The notes beneath the pieces are model-generated. The model worked only from the letters and a program-made list of their open reading frames with translations. It searched no databases and was not told where the DNA came from. Positions 41,708-50,885 of a stretch of DNA of 61,581 bases are shown piece after piece; position 1 is the stretch's first letter; each line of letters opens with the position of its first letter. This DNA is from Bacillota bacterium (GTDB lineage Bacteria; Bacillota; Clostridia; Oscillospirales; Ruminococcaceae), in NCBI GenBank assembly GCA_023415575.1, contig JAEZKF010000053.1, positions 1 to 61,581 on the forward strand, written 5' to 3'. Made by a program: the position numbers and the translations under genes.

Positions 41708-41804
41708 TGTATGGTTCCTCTTTTCACTAAGGTTTAGCGGGGTTACATCAACACTGTCGCTTTATTATACCATAACAACAGCTCTATTTCCTACCGATAT
41801 GGGG

Positions 41805-42344
41805 TTATTGACCCTTATTAAGCAGGTAGGCCTTGAGCAGGGCTGCCTGGGTCTTTGCATCCTTGATGGTGCCGGCAAGCACCATCTGCACGGCTTCATC
41901 AAGCGGCAGGGTGCAAACATCCAAAAACTCGTCTTCATCGAGGTTTTGACCTACCTGAGTAAGCCCTGTTGCAAGGTAGAGGTAGATGACCTCATCCAGA
42001 TAACCCGGGGAGGGGTAGAGCTCGCCCAATGAGGTGTAGTGCTCGGCCTGAAAACCCGTTTCCTCGGTAAGCTCGCGCTTGCCGCACTCAAGCGGGTCCT
42101 CACCCGGCGACCGCTTGCCCGCAGGAAGCTCTAAAAGCTCCTCCATATAGGGGTAGCGAAACTGCCGCACCAGTGTCACGTTGCCCTTGTCATCCAGCGG
42201 CAGAACGCATACCCCGCCGGGATGCTCCACAACCTCGCGGGTCGCCGTCTTTTGGTTTTCAAGCTCCGCCGTGTCCACGCGCAGAGAGATAATCTTGCCG
42301 CGGTACACATAGCTTTGCGAGCGTGTTTTTTCGTAGTGCGCCAT
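41805..42344 (-). CDS. nudF: NUDIX hydrolase, ADP-ribose pyrophosphatase type
   Basis: 179 aa, AAGGAG before ATG 42344. Features of the ADP-ribose pyrophosphatase group: RGKIISLRVDTAELENQ, REVVEHPGGVCVLPL, then VRQFRYPYMEELLELPAGK and the Nudix box GEDPLECGKRELTEETG. It hydrolyses ADP-ribose to AMP and ribose-5-phosphate. Confidence 0.92.
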   Translation of the reverse strand: MAHYEKTRSQSYVYRGKIISLRVDTAELENQKTATREVVEHPGGVCVLPLDDKGNVTLVRQFRYPYMEELLELPAGKRSPGEDPLECGKRELTEETGFQAEHYTSLGELYPSPGYLDEVIYLYLATGLTQVGQNLDEDEFLDVCTLPLDEAVQMVLAGTIKDAKTQAALLKAYLLNKGQ

Positions 42345-42483
42345 TTACTCGGCTCTCCTTATATATCATATTTGATTTTGTCATTGTCTGCCCCGATTGC
42401 GAAAATACAGGGCACTTTTCATTGTACACGCTGCAACTCAGGCTGTAAAGAAAAAAACCGCACCTTTCGGCATGCGGGGAAAT

Positions 42484-43482
42484 ATGAGGGAATACAATGA
42501 TAGTACCGCATATTATCCAAACTATGCGCCGGGCGAAAGGGGCGGGCTTATGGACAGCTTTTATAAAAAGACGCCGGACTTTGCAGCACTTACGCGCAAG
42601 CTTGCCGCCATATGTACAGAATGTATCCCCGCAGAGCTGTTCTGCGCGGGCAAAAGCGTACTGGGGCGCGAGCTGTGGGCAATCAGCTTCGGGCAACGAA
42701 ACGGGGCTGTGGTATATGCAGGAGGGTTTCATGCGCAGGAATGGATAACCGTGCTCTTGCTGACCTATTTTCTCGAGGAGCTTTCACAAGCTATTACAAA
42801 GCGCGAAAACCTCTGCGGGATATCGCCCCATCAGGCGCTGCGCAAAAGCGGTGTTATCATCCTGCCCTGTGCAAACCCCGATGGTCTGGAGCTTGTGGCA
42901 AACGGCATATCGAGTGCGGGTATGTATAAGTCAATGGTACATCGGATTTCGGGCGGCGACTTGACCGGCTGGAATGCAAACGTGCGCGGAGTGGACATCA
43001 ACCACAACTTTGATGCGGGCTTTGCCATATGCAAGGGCATGGAGGAGGAAAACGGCATCTTTGCCCCCGCAAAGCGCCAGTATGGGGGCCCTTCCCCCGA
43101 AAGCGAGCCGGAAACCCGCGCCTTGTGCAACCTGTGCCGGATGTACCGGCCGTCAAGGCTTGTGGCCTTTCACAGTCAGGGCGAGGAGATCTATTACGAC
43201 TACGGCCCCAATACGCCACCCGAATCGCGGTCGGTTGCCGAGTGCTGGGCGGGTCTGTGCGGATATACGGTGTGCTCTCCTACCGGCATGGCATCCCACG
43301 GCGGGTTTAAGGATTGGTTTATTCAGGAGTTTTGCGCCCAAGGCTTTACTCTTGAGGTCGGGCTTGGCACCAACCCCCTGCCCGCAAGCGACCTACCCGA
43401 CATCTACTCCAAGCTCAAGGCGATGCTCATCTACGGCCTTTTTAAGTGTGAAAATCTTGCGGACATCGGCTTGTTCAGTTGA
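42484..43482 (+). CDS. M14 family zinc carboxypeptidase
   Basis: 332 aa from ATG 42484 with CGGGG upstream; ATG 42472 and 42397 are less likely. Zinc ligands are H and E of GFHAQEW and H of VAFHSQGEE; the catalytic glutamate is in FTLEVGLG. It resembles gamma-D-glutamyl-meso-diaminopimelate peptidases that trim peptidoglycan stem peptides. No signal peptide is visible, so it may act in the cytosol on recycled muropeptides or in the forespore. Confidence 0.88.
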   Translation: MREYNDSTAYYPNYAPGERGGLMDSFYKKTPDFAALTRKLAAICTECIPAELFCAGKSVLGRELWAISFGQRNGAVVYAGGFHAQEWITVLLLTYFLEELSQAITKRENLCGISPHQALRKSGVIILPCANPDGLELVANGISSAGMYKSMVHRISGGDLTGWNANVRGVDINHNFDAGFAICKGMEEENGIFAPAKRQYGGPSPESEPETRALCNLCRMYRPSRLVAFHSQGEEIYYDYGPNTPPESRSVAECWAGLCGYTVCSPTGMASHGGFKDWFIQEFCAQGFTLEVGLGTNPLPASDLPDIYSKLKAMLIYGLFKCENLADIGLFS

Positions 43483-43581
43483 CTGGGGTCAAAAAAAGTC
43501 TATAATTGTAAATGACAGGAATTATGTTGTCGACATATGCGGTCAGGTTAACTACCTATATAAAAGCGTAGTTGCCTGACC
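43479..43581 (+). promoter_or_regulatory. Promoter and leader stem-loop of the carbohydrate kinase gene
   Basis: TTGACT (43479-43484), 16 bases, TATAAT (43501-43506); the promoter overlaps the end of the peptidase gene. The leader then holds GGTCAGG (43541-43547) paired with CCTGACC (43575-43581) and AACTAC (43550-43555) with GTAGTT (43568-43573), a strong hairpin about 50 bases before the start codon. Confidence 0.6.
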
Positions 43582-43631
43582 GATTTAACCGCAAAGAGGG
43601 GGGACAACCCCGCCCGAAAGGATGGTCAAAA

Positions 43632-44606
43632 ATGTTTGATGTTACGGCTCTGGGCGAGCTTATTATGGATTTTACGCCCGCCGGAATCTCGGAGTTCGGC
43701 AGCCCCTTGTTTGAGCAAAACCCGGGCGGGGCACCCGCAAACGTAGCGGCCTGCATCACCCGCCTTGGGGGGACAGCCGCCTATATCGGCAAGGTGGGTC
43801 AGGACGCCTTCGGCAGGGCGCTTAAGGAAAACCTTTTCTCCCGCGGGGTGGATGTGAGCGGGGTAAAGGACACCCGTTTTTATCCCACCGCCCTTGCCTT
43901 TGTTCTGCCCGACCAGACCGGGGGCAGGACGCAGACCTTCTACCACAGCGGCACTGCGGATGTGAGGCTGACGGCAAGCGAGGTAGACTTATCCCTCATT
44001 GACAGGGCGCGCGCCTTCTGCTATGGCTCGGTTTCGATGACCGACGAACCCGCCTGCACCGCAACCATGACGGCGGCAGACCACGCAAAGCGGGGGGGCA
44101 AGCTCGTATGCTACGACCCCAATCTCCGGCCTGCCTTGTGGGAAAGCGAGCGGGTCGCCCGCGACAGCATCCTGCGCGGCATGCAGTTTGCCCAGCTTCT
44201 TAAGCTCTCAAAGGCGGAGTTTGACTTTGTGACCGGAGGGCTCTCATTGGAGGAGGGCTGCCGGAGTCTGTTGCGCGACTTTAACCTCGCTGCAGTGGTG
44301 GTAACCCTCGGCGAAAAGGGCGCCTACTGCGCAACCTTCTCGTATGATGTGCATGTGCCCGCCTATGATATTGCGGTATTGGATACCACGGGCGCGGGAG
44401 ATGCCTTTGTAGGTGGACTCTTGTACCGCATCCTGCGGTTTGAAAAGCCCATTGACCGCTTATCACTTGCCGAGATGATGGTCTGCCTTGACTTTGCGAC
44501 CGCAGTCGGCTCAATGACCACGACAATGCGCGGGGCCATGAACGCCCTGCCCACCATCGACCAGGTGTTTGAGTGCATGCGCAATACACCGAAGATCGTA
44601 AATTAA
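43632..44606 (+). CDS. PfkB family carbohydrate kinase (fructokinase-like)
   Basis: 324 aa from ATG 43632 with AAAGGATGG upstream. N-terminal GELIMDFTP, NPGGAPANVA (substrate lid) and GKVGQDAFG; C-terminal DTTGAGDAFVGG with the catalytic Asp of the GAGD box. Most like bacterial fructokinases, which phosphorylate fructose to fructose-6-phosphate; another ketose is possible. Single-gene unit with promoter, leader hairpin and terminator. Confidence 0.92.
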   Translation: MFDVTALGELIMDFTPAGISEFGSPLFEQNPGGAPANVAACITRLGGTAAYIGKVGQDAFGRALKENLFSRGVDVSGVKDTRFYPTALAFVLPDQTGGRTQTFYHSGTADVRLTASEVDLSLIDRARAFCYGSVSMTDEPACTATMTAADHAKRGGKLVCYDPNLRPALWESERVARDSILRGMQFAQLLKLSKAEFDFVTGGLSLEEGCRSLLRDFNLAAVVVTLGEKGAYCATFSYDVHVPAYDIAVLDTTGAGDAFVGGLLYRILRFEKPIDRLSLAEMMVCLDFATAVGSMTTTMRGAMNALPTIDQVFECMRNTPKIVN

Positions 44607-44623
44607 GCCACGTATAAATTCCC

Positions 44624-44651
44624 GCCCGCCGTTTGTGTGGCGGGCTTTTTT
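44624..44651 (+). terminator. Terminator of the carbohydrate kinase gene
   Basis: GCCCGCC / GGCGGGC stem followed by TTTTTT. Confidence 0.9.
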
Positions 44652-44791
44652 GCGCCCTTTTGCGGGAATAAAACAACTACGCCGCGTCAAAACTACTCAG
44701 TAAAGATGCCACAAAACGAAGGGCTTTATTCCTTGCGGTATGTGGTCTTAGCTTGTTTTTCATAAGCTGTCGGAAAGGGATGGTTTTTGCT

Positions 44792-45241
44792 ATGTTTCAA
44801 CTGACGCCAAACGAGTATTCCGAGCTAGTCAAACGCGCCGAACACCCGTCTGCCACCGTGCGCGACTGCGCGATGGCTTTCTTGTGCGGCGGGGTCGTCT
44901 GTACCATCGGCGAGGCGCTAAGCACGCTGTATATGGCTAACCCCAACGTGTCAAAGGAGCTTGCGGGGACATTGACCTCCATCACGCTGATCTTTATCGC
45001 GGCCCTGCTGACGGGGCTGCATGTGTTTGACGACATCGCAAAGTTTGCAGGGGCAGGCGTCCTTGTGCCCATCACGGGCTTTTCAAACTCGGTTGCGGCA
45101 CCCGCCATTGACTTTAAGAGCGAGGGTTTTGTTTTGGGGCTTGGCGCAAAGATGTTCACCATCGCGGGGCCGGTGATTGTGTACGGGCTGACCGCAGGGG
45201 TTGTGTACGGGCTGATTCTGTTCTTATTCGGCCTGTATTAA
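44792..45241 (+). CDS. spoVAC: Stage V sporulation protein AC
   Basis: 149 aa from ATG 44792 (AAAGGGATGG upstream). Membrane protein of the SpoVA channel, with ATVRDCAMAFLCGGVVCTIGEAL, FDDIAKFAGAGVLVPITGFSNSVAAPAIDFKSEG as hallmarks. It is needed for uptake of dipicolinic acid into the forespore and its release at germination. First of the spoVAC-spoVAD-spoVAEb trio, expected to be under forespore sigma-G; I did not find a clear sigma-G promoter. Confidence 0.96.
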   Translation: MFQLTPNEYSELVKRAEHPSATVRDCAMAFLCGGVVCTIGEALSTLYMANPNVSKELAGTLTSITLIFIAALLTGLHVFDDIAKFAGAGVLVPITGFSNSVAAPAIDFKSEGFVLGLGAKMFTIAGPVIVYGLTAGVVYGLILFLFGLY

Positions 45242-45283
45242 GCGCGACTTATAATACTACTTGCGAAAGGGTTGGTAATCACT

Positions 45284-46303
45284 ATGCCCACACGACAGGG
45301 AAGATATACACTGCGACTCGACACCTCCCCGAGCATTGCCGCCTACGCCACGGTGGTCGGCAAAAAGGAGAGCGAGGGGCCGCTTGCGCGCTACTTTGAC
45401 TTAATCTGTACCGACACCACGATGGGGGAGAATACGTGGGAGAAGGCGGAAAGCCGCCTGCAAAAGGACGCCGTAAACAAGGCGCTCGACAAAGCCCAGC
45501 TTGCCCCCAGCGACATCGACTATGTGTTTGCGGGGGATTTGCTCAACCAATGCATCAGCTCTACCTACGGCCTGCGCGACCTCGGGGTGCCTTTATTGGG
45601 CCTGTTCGGGGCCTGCTCGACCATGGCAGAATCCTTATGCATCGCCTCCACCTTTGTGGATACGGGCGCTGCAAAGAACTGCATCTGCGTGACCTCCTCG
45701 CACTTTTGCTCGGCGGAGCGGCAGTTTCGTTACCCGCTCGAGTACGGCGGCCTGCGGGCCCCCACCTCCCAGTGGACTGTGACCGGCTCGGGCTGCGCGA
45801 TTGTAAGGGAATCCGGCCTTGCGCCCTATGTGCGGGCGGTAACAGTCGGCAAGGTGCAGGACATGGGCATCACCGACATCAACAACATGGGCGCTGCCAT
45901 GGCGCCTGCCGCGGCCGATACCATCCTCACCTATTTTACCGATACGGGCACCTCGCCCGACCGCTACGACTTGATTTTAACCGGCGATCTCGGTCAGGTC
46001 GGCTCGCAGCTATTAAAAGAGCTGTTAATGCGCGAGGGGTATGACATCTCGGGCCGCCACAGCGACTGCGGCCTGCTTATCTACGACATCGAAACCCAAG
46101 GGGTCAACGCGGGCGGGTCTGGCTGCGGATGCAGCGCGACTGTTCTGTGCTCCTATATCCTGCCCCGCATCCGCGACGGCTCGCTCTCTAATGTCCTGTT
46201 TATTGCAACAGGCGCCCTCATGAGCCCCACCAGCCTTCAGCAGGGAGAGAGCATCCCCGGCATTGCTCACCTCGTGTACCTGTCCGGCACCAAGTGGAAT
46301 TAG
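45284..46303 (+). CDS. spoVAD: Stage V sporulation protein AD
   Basis: 339 aa from ATG 45284. Thiolase-like fold protein that binds dipicolinic acid on the surface of the SpoVA channel. Family hallmarks: DTTMGENTWEKAESRLQKDAV, DYVFAGDLLNQCISSTYGLR, LFGACSTMAES, SSHFCSAERQFRYPLEYGG, TVTGSGCAIV and GGSGCGCSA. Length matches the Bacillus and Clostridium proteins. Confidence 0.97.
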   Translation: MPTRQGRYTLRLDTSPSIAAYATVVGKKESEGPLARYFDLICTDTTMGENTWEKAESRLQKDAVNKALDKAQLAPSDIDYVFAGDLLNQCISSTYGLRDLGVPLLGLFGACSTMAESLCIASTFVDTGAAKNCICVTSSHFCSAERQFRYPLEYGGLRAPTSQWTVTGSGCAIVRESGLAPYVRAVTVGKVQDMGITDINNMGAAMAPAAADTILTYFTDTGTSPDRYDLILTGDLGQVGSQLLKELLMREGYDISGRHSDCGLLIYDIETQGVNAGGSGCGCSATVLCSYILPRIRDGSLSNVLFIATGALMSPTSLQQGESIPGIAHLVYLSGTKWN

Positions 46304-46351
46304 GCGGGGCTGTGCGGATGAATTACCGTCATCGAAAGAGAGGATGAAACC

Positions 46352-46708
46352 ATGAACTTTATCAATGCCTTCTGGGTGGGCGGGCTTTTGTGTGCCATCG
46401 CCCAGCTGCTTATCAGCAAGACCAAGCTGACCCCTGCGCGCATCCTTGTCACCTACGTTGTGGCTGGTGTCGTGCTGGGCGCTTTGGGGCTGTACAAGCC
46501 CCTTGTGGAGTTTGCAGGGGCAGGGGCCACCGTGCCGCTGACCGGCTTTGGCTACCTCATAGCAAAGGGCACCAAAGAGGCGATTCAGGAAAAGGGACTC
46601 ATCGGTGCGCTGACAGGCGGCATCACCGCAGCTGCTGCAGGCATTACCGCCGCCGTGTTCTTCGGCTTTGTGGTGGCTTTAATCTTCAAACCCAAGGATA
46701 AGGCGTAA
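46352..46708 (+). CDS. spoVAE: Stage V sporulation protein AE (AEb type)
   Basis: 118 aa. Membrane protein of the SpoVA complex: INAFWVGGLLCAIAQLLI, KLTPARILVTYVVAGVVLGALGLY, LVEFAGAGATVPLTGFG. It completes the minimal three-gene spoVA set typical of Clostridia and ends in a terminator shared with the convergent degV gene. Confidence 0.95.
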   Translation: MNFINAFWVGGLLCAIAQLLISKTKLTPARILVTYVVAGVVLGALGLYKPLVEFAGAGATVPLTGFGYLIAKGTKEAIQEKGLIGALTGGITAAAAGITAAVFFGFVVALIFKPKDKA

Positions 46709-46731
46709 GGCAATCTATCGCAATACAAAAA

Positions 46732-46752
46732 GGGGACGGTATAACCGTCCCC
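46732..46752. terminator. Bidirectional terminator between spoVAE and degV
   Basis: GGGGACGGT / ACCGTCCCC with a 3-base loop; T-rich on both sides (TCTGTTCTT on plus, TTTTTG on minus). Confidence 0.85.
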
Positions 46753-46772
46753 TCTGTTCTTATTGGTTAACG

Positions 46773-47651
46773 TTAGCGGCGCTTTTTGCCTAAGTAGATG
46801 ATACCCACAACCTCGGGCCCGCTGTTGATGGCAATACAGGCTCCTATGTAGTAAACGCCCACCGGCGGATAGCCGAGTGCCTTGGTTAAGGCGTGTGCAC
46901 ATTCATCGCCTACGCCGTCGCGGCTGCCCCGCACAAGCAGGTAGGGGGTTTTGGGGTCCGCCTTGCGCGCCTTTACAAGCTCGACCATGCGGGGGATAAC
47001 CGCCTTGTCGCCGCGCACCTTATCCTCGATGTTCATTTTGCCGTCGATAATCGAGATAATGGGTCGAAGTCCCAATACCTCGCCCACAAACGCCGCTGCA
47101 ACGCCGATGCGTCCGGACTTCTTTGCGTACTCAAGGGTAAAGGGAGTAAACAGAATCTCCACACGGGTAAAATAGTCCTCAAGATACTCGGCAGCCTGCT
47201 TTGCCGTCGCCCCTGCCCGCACCATCTTTGCTGCCTCAATCTGGGGGTAGCCGTAGCTCATGGTGTAGTTAAGGCTATCCACGACGTAGATTTCCAGCTT
47301 TGCGTCGGGGTGGTCTTCAAAATACAGGTCCCGCGCCATGATGGCAGCGTCCTTCATGGCCGACCCGGTGGAAGAGATGGTGGTGACAATCACGGCTTCA
47401 TAGCCTTGGGCTGCCGCCTTTTCGTATTCCTCTAAATAGGTTACCTGGGTAATATGTGCCGTGGTGGGGATTCCGGCGCTGTTTTTGAGGATGTCATAGA
47501 ACTCGGTGTTTGAAAAATCCACCCGCTCTAAGTACCCTCTGCCATCCACGGTGATGGGAATGGGCAGCACCTTAATGCCGTACTCCAGGGCATCGCTCTC
47601 AGGCAAATCACATGCGGAGTCGGTGAGAAAACGTACTTTCATACTGCTCAT
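46773..47651 (-). CDS. DegV family fatty-acid-binding protein
   Basis: 292 aa. The DegV opening (VRFLTDSACDLPES), the PTTAHIT motif, VTTISSTGSAMKDAAIMA, VDSLNYTMSYGY, the ligand-domain KKSGRIGVAAAFVGEVLGLRPI and the terminal GPEVVGIIYLGKKR are typical. DegV (FakB-like) proteins carry a fatty acid for phosphorylation by FakA; no fakA lies nearby. ATG at 47642 (MKVRF) is an alternative start. Confidence 0.93.
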   Translation of the reverse strand: MSSMKVRFLTDSACDLPESDALEYGIKVLPIPITVDGRGYLERVDFSNTEFYDILKNSAGIPTTAHITQVTYLEEYEKAAAQGYEAVIVTTISSTGSAMKDAAIMARDLYFEDHPDAKLEIYVVDSLNYTMSYGYPQIEAAKMVRAGATAKQAAEYLEDYFTRVEILFTPFTLEYAKKSGRIGVAAAFVGEVLGLRPIISIIDGKMNIEDKVRGDKAVIPRMVELVKARKADPKTPYLLVRGSRDGVGDECAHALTKALGYPPVGVYYIGACIAINSGPEVVGIIYLGKKRR

Positions 47652-47766
47652 GTTACTGCATGCTCCTTCTCGGGGCTCAAACGAACATCCGCAAGCAAAC
47701 TAAAAATGCTTGCGTTAACTTTCGTTTAGCCATCTCATCTTTACTCAATCATCCAAAGGGGATGTG

Positions 47767-48285
47767 CTAATCCTGTAAAGGGGCATTGTCCCAATCGTAT
47801 TGCGTCAGCCTGCCTTCGTTTTGCAGGTCGGGGTAGTTCCATTGGCGCAGGGTCTCATACACTGCAATTGCAACCGAGTTGGAAAGGTTTAAGCTGCGCG
47901 CAGCCCCAATCATCGGGATGCGCACACAGCTTTCGGGGTGGGCAAACAAAAGCGATTCCGGCAGGCCCGCATCCTCCCGCCCGAACACTAGGTAGCAATC
48001 GTCGGGGTAGGTGGCCTCAGAGTGGACAGTCCTTGCCTTGGTGCTGAAAAACCGATAGACGCCACCCTTTGTCTTTTCTAAAAAGTCCGCGAGGCTGTCG
48101 TAGTAGGTAATATCAAGCAGGTGCCAGTAATCAAGCCCTGCGCGTTTTAGCTCCTTATCGGTCGGTTCAAACCCCATGGGGCGAACCAGATGCAGCCTTG
48201 CGCCTGTTACGGCACAGGTGCGCGCAATGTTGCCGGTGTTCTGGGGGATACGCGGCTCCACCAGCACAATATTCAGTCGGGACAT
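47767..48285 (-). CDS. trmL: tRNA (cytidine(34)-2'-O)-methyltransferase
   Basis: 172 aa from ATG 48285, with AAGGAG upstream. SPOUT-fold motifs: LNIVLVEPRIPQNTGNIARTC, LVFGREDAGLPE, and the knot segment RIPMIGAARSLNLSNSVAIAVYE. It 2'-O-methylates the wobble base of tRNA-Leu isoacceptors. Confidence 0.95.
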   Translation of the reverse strand: MSRLNIVLVEPRIPQNTGNIARTCAVTGARLHLVRPMGFEPTDKELKRAGLDYWHLLDITYYDSLADFLEKTKGGVYRFFSTKARTVHSEATYPDDCYLVFGREDAGLPESLLFAHPESCVRIPMIGAARSLNLSNSVAIAVYETLRQWNYPDLQNEGRLTQYDWDNAPLQD

Positions 48286-48509
48286 CAAAAAGGCTCCTTA
48301 TAGTACCGCCCGCAAGGGGCTAATATCAATAGTATTCTATCTGTTGTCTGCTTATTATTAAACAATAAATCGGCAATATAATCAAGAGATTTATCTGACC
48401 TAATTCGGGAATGATTGTAATATATCGGCAGCGTTTGCTAGTGCTTTTTCATGTGCCGGCCTGAATATGCGAATGTACACCAAAAAGCTATCTTTTTACA
48501 TGAAAGTGC

Positions 48510-48538
48510 TTGTTAGTGCCTGCGGGATGTGCTACAAT
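48510..48538 (+). promoter_or_regulatory. Promoter of fprA
   Basis: TTGTTA, 17 bases, TACAAT. Just upstream, AAAAAG-CTAT-CTTTTT (48483-48498) is a dyad that might bind a regulator. Confidence 0.65.
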
Positions 48539-48544
48539 CAAATC

Positions 48545-48671
48545 GGATTGCGGGCAAAAGCCCGTTGGGCTCTGAAAAGAACGACGGCTGCAAGGTTTAT
48601 ACCATTACAACGATATACCATTCTTTGAGCCGTCATACAACATCGTATTATACAATGGGAGGTTTTTATAT
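48545..48671 (+). promoter_or_regulatory. Structured 5' leader of fprA
   Basis: About 125 bases of leader contain CGGGC-AAAA-GCCCG (48551-48564) and GACGGCT (48583-48589) paired with AGCCGTC (48628-48634), enclosing the small hairpin GGTTTATACC. No known riboswitch class is recognised and no T run is present, so control, if any, would be at translation or stability. Confidence 0.4.
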
Positions 48672-49880
48672 ATGTATTGTGTACAGGAGATTGCTCCGCG
48701 CGTATTCTGGGTAGGCGCAAGTGATAGACGCATTGAGCGTTTTGAAAACATGTTCCCCCTTACAAACGGGGTAGCGTATAACTCTTACCTGATTGTGGAC
48801 GAAAAGACTGTGCTGCTGGATACGGTGGATTCCGCAGTAAGCGGACAGTACATCGAAAACATCATCCATGTGCTTGGCGATAGGACACTTGACTACCTTG
48901 TCATCAACCACATGGAGCCCGACCACTGCGCAAACATCGAGGAGATTGTGCGCCGTTACCCGAACGTCACGATAATCGGCAATCAAAAGACCTTTGACCT
49001 GTTTCATCAGTTTTACAATACCGACATTACGGACAAGCAGAAGCTTGTCAAGGAGGGTGAGGAGCTTAACATCGGCGCAAACACCCTGCGGTTCTATATG
49101 GCCCCCATGGTGCACTGGCCTGAGGTCATGGTCACCTATGAGGTTAGTCAGGGCATCCTGTTCTCCGCAGACGCCTTCGGCTCCTTTGGTGCGCTTTCCG
49201 GCAACCTGTTTGCCGACGAGATGGAGTTTGAAAATGCCTTCTTAGACGAATCCCGCCGCTACTATGCAAACATCGTGGGCAAGTACGGCCCGCAGGTGCA
49301 GAGTCTGCTTAAAAAGCTGTGCGGCGTTACGATTAAGATGATCTGCCCCCTGCACGGCCCCATCTGGAGAAAGGATCTCGGCTATATCCTCGATAAATAC
49401 GACAAGTGGAGCCGGTACGAGCCGGAGAAGCAGGGCGTTGTGCTGTTCTATGCCTCAATGTACGGCAACACCGAAAATGCGGTATATGCCCTTGCCAATA
49501 AGCTTGCCCTTCGCGGTGTGACCGATATGCGGATGTACGATGTTTCCAAAACCCACGCCTCCTATATCATCGCCGATGCGTGGAAGTACAGCCATATGGT
49601 CATCGCATCACCCACCTATAACCTCAACCTCTACTTTGTCATGGACTCGGTACTGCGTGAGATGGCGGCCCTGAACCTGCGCGGGCGCAAGGTATCAATC
49701 TTAGGCAACCACTCCTGGGCGAGTGCTGCGATGAAAGAGATGGTGAGCATCGTAAGCGGCATGAAGGATACCGAGATTATCGGCGAGCCGATGGACATCC
49801 GCTCAAACCTCAAGCCCTCACGCGAGGAGGAGCTTGATAAGCTCGCAGATGCAATCGCCGCATCGGTTTTAGGCAAATAG
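48672..49880 (+). CDS. fprA: FprA-type flavodiiron protein (O2/NO reductase)
   Basis: 402 aa, GGGAGG before ATG. Residues 1-250 form the metallo-beta-lactamase domain with the diiron ligands in HMEPDH, MVHWPEVM, ADAFGSFG and CPLHGPIW. Residues 255-400 are a flavodoxin domain (LFYASMYGNTENAVYALAN, SPTYNLNLYF, GNHSWASAAMKE). It reduces oxygen or nitric oxide to harmless products in anaerobes, with electrons usually from rubredoxin, which is not encoded nearby. The leader is structured. Confidence 0.96.
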   Translation: MYCVQEIAPRVFWVGASDRRIERFENMFPLTNGVAYNSYLIVDEKTVLLDTVDSAVSGQYIENIIHVLGDRTLDYLVINHMEPDHCANIEEIVRRYPNVTIIGNQKTFDLFHQFYNTDITDKQKLVKEGEELNIGANTLRFYMAPMVHWPEVMVTYEVSQGILFSADAFGSFGALSGNLFADEMEFENAFLDESRRYYANIVGKYGPQVQSLLKKLCGVTIKMICPLHGPIWRKDLGYILDKYDKWSRYEPEKQGVVLFYASMYGNTENAVYALANKLALRGVTDMRMYDVSKTHASYIIADAWKYSHMVIASPTYNLNLYFVMDSVLREMAALNLRGRKVSILGNHSWASAAMKEMVSIVSGMKDTEIIGEPMDIRSNLKPSREEELDKLADAIAASVLGK

Positions 49881-49887
49881 TTTAATT

Positions 49888-49924
49888 AAGGTTGCCATCT
49901 TCTTTCTTTGTTGATGGCAACCTT
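49888..49924 (+). terminator. Terminator of fprA
   Basis: AAGGTTGCCATC / GATGGCAACCTT, a perfect 12-bp stem. The right arm is also the beginning of a segment repeated before the second CPBP gene. Confidence 0.75.
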
Positions 49925-49990
49925 ATTGATATGAGCATCAGACGCACTTTACGACATGGCATGTTCGACATTTAAGGAGAGGTGGTCTGT

Positions 49991-50773
49991 ATGAAAAAGA
50001 AGCTGACGCCCGAAAAGGCACTAAAGGCGGTATGGGTTGTTTTTGGGCTGTTTGTATTCGGGCAGTTTGCTGCAAAAACGGGCGAGATGGTAGCAAACCT
50101 CTTTTCCTATGTCCGCATTGACCCATACGGGCAGTTTATGTGGAAATCCGTGCAGCATCTTGCAATGCTCATCCTCGCCCTTTGCGCAATCCTTATCCTG
50201 CGCAACCTATGGGGCATGGATTTTGGCCTGCGTATCGGCGGCTGGCGGCTGGGGCTTATCTCGGTCTGCGTGTTTAGCTTAGGCTTTTTTGTGTGTGCCG
50301 CGGCTGTTTATTGGGTGCAGGGGTCGATGGGGTATGAACCCTTCTATCTGCCCTTTATGTCGCCCTTAAGCGGCGTGGGAACCTTCTTCTGCGAGCTTGT
50401 GCTGATACCCATAGCCGAGGAGCTTCTGTATCGCGCTCTGCCCATCGGCCTCATGTGGCACGTCCTCGGCAAAGGGAAGCTGGTTTGCTTTGGCCGGTAT
50501 GTGTATGAAGAGTACCGCACCCGCTCATGGCAGACCATCTACCCGGCAGGCATTGTTGCCGCCGTGCTGTTTGCGCTCGCTCAGATTCGCTGGAGCGCTG
50601 CCCCCTTTGCCATTGAGTACGATTCATTTAAGATTATGCTCGCCTTTGTTACCGGTATCATATACGCCAAGGTCTATGAGCGCACGGAGAGTATTATCTA
50701 TCCCATCATGATGCATGGGATGGCAAACGTCATCACGTTGGGGCTCGGCTACCTGTGCTCGGCGATCTTTTAA
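49991..50773 (+). CDS. CPBP family membrane protein, catalytic His replaced (tandem copy A)
   Basis: 260 aa from ATG 49991 with GGAGAGG upstream. Six or more membrane segments. Protease motif 1 is AEELLYRALP. Motif 2 reads LFALAQIRWS, where Gln replaces the expected His, while motif 3 keeps its His (IMMHGMANV). It may therefore be catalytically impaired. It is clearly a duplicate of the next gene: NLFSYxRIDPxGQFMW, WGMDFGLR, YPAGIVAAVLFA and VYERTES are shared. Function unknown, possibly immunity or regulation. Confidence 0.85.
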   Translation: MKKKLTPEKALKAVWVVFGLFVFGQFAAKTGEMVANLFSYVRIDPYGQFMWKSVQHLAMLILALCAILILRNLWGMDFGLRIGGWRLGLISVCVFSLGFFVCAAAVYWVQGSMGYEPFYLPFMSPLSGVGTFFCELVLIPIAEELLYRALPIGLMWHVLGKGKLVCFGRYVYEEYRTRSWQTIYPAGIVAAVLFALAQIRWSAAPFAIEYDSFKIMLAFVTGIIYAKVYERTESIIYPIMMHGMANVITLGLGYLCSAIF

Positions 50774-50885
50774 AAGCAGAATCGGTATAAGCCAAAGAAG
50801 CGATGTACGATGGCAACCTTGTTGATACGGTAACAGATTCACTTTACGACATAGCATGTAAGCAGTTAAGAGAGGGCGTGTCTGT

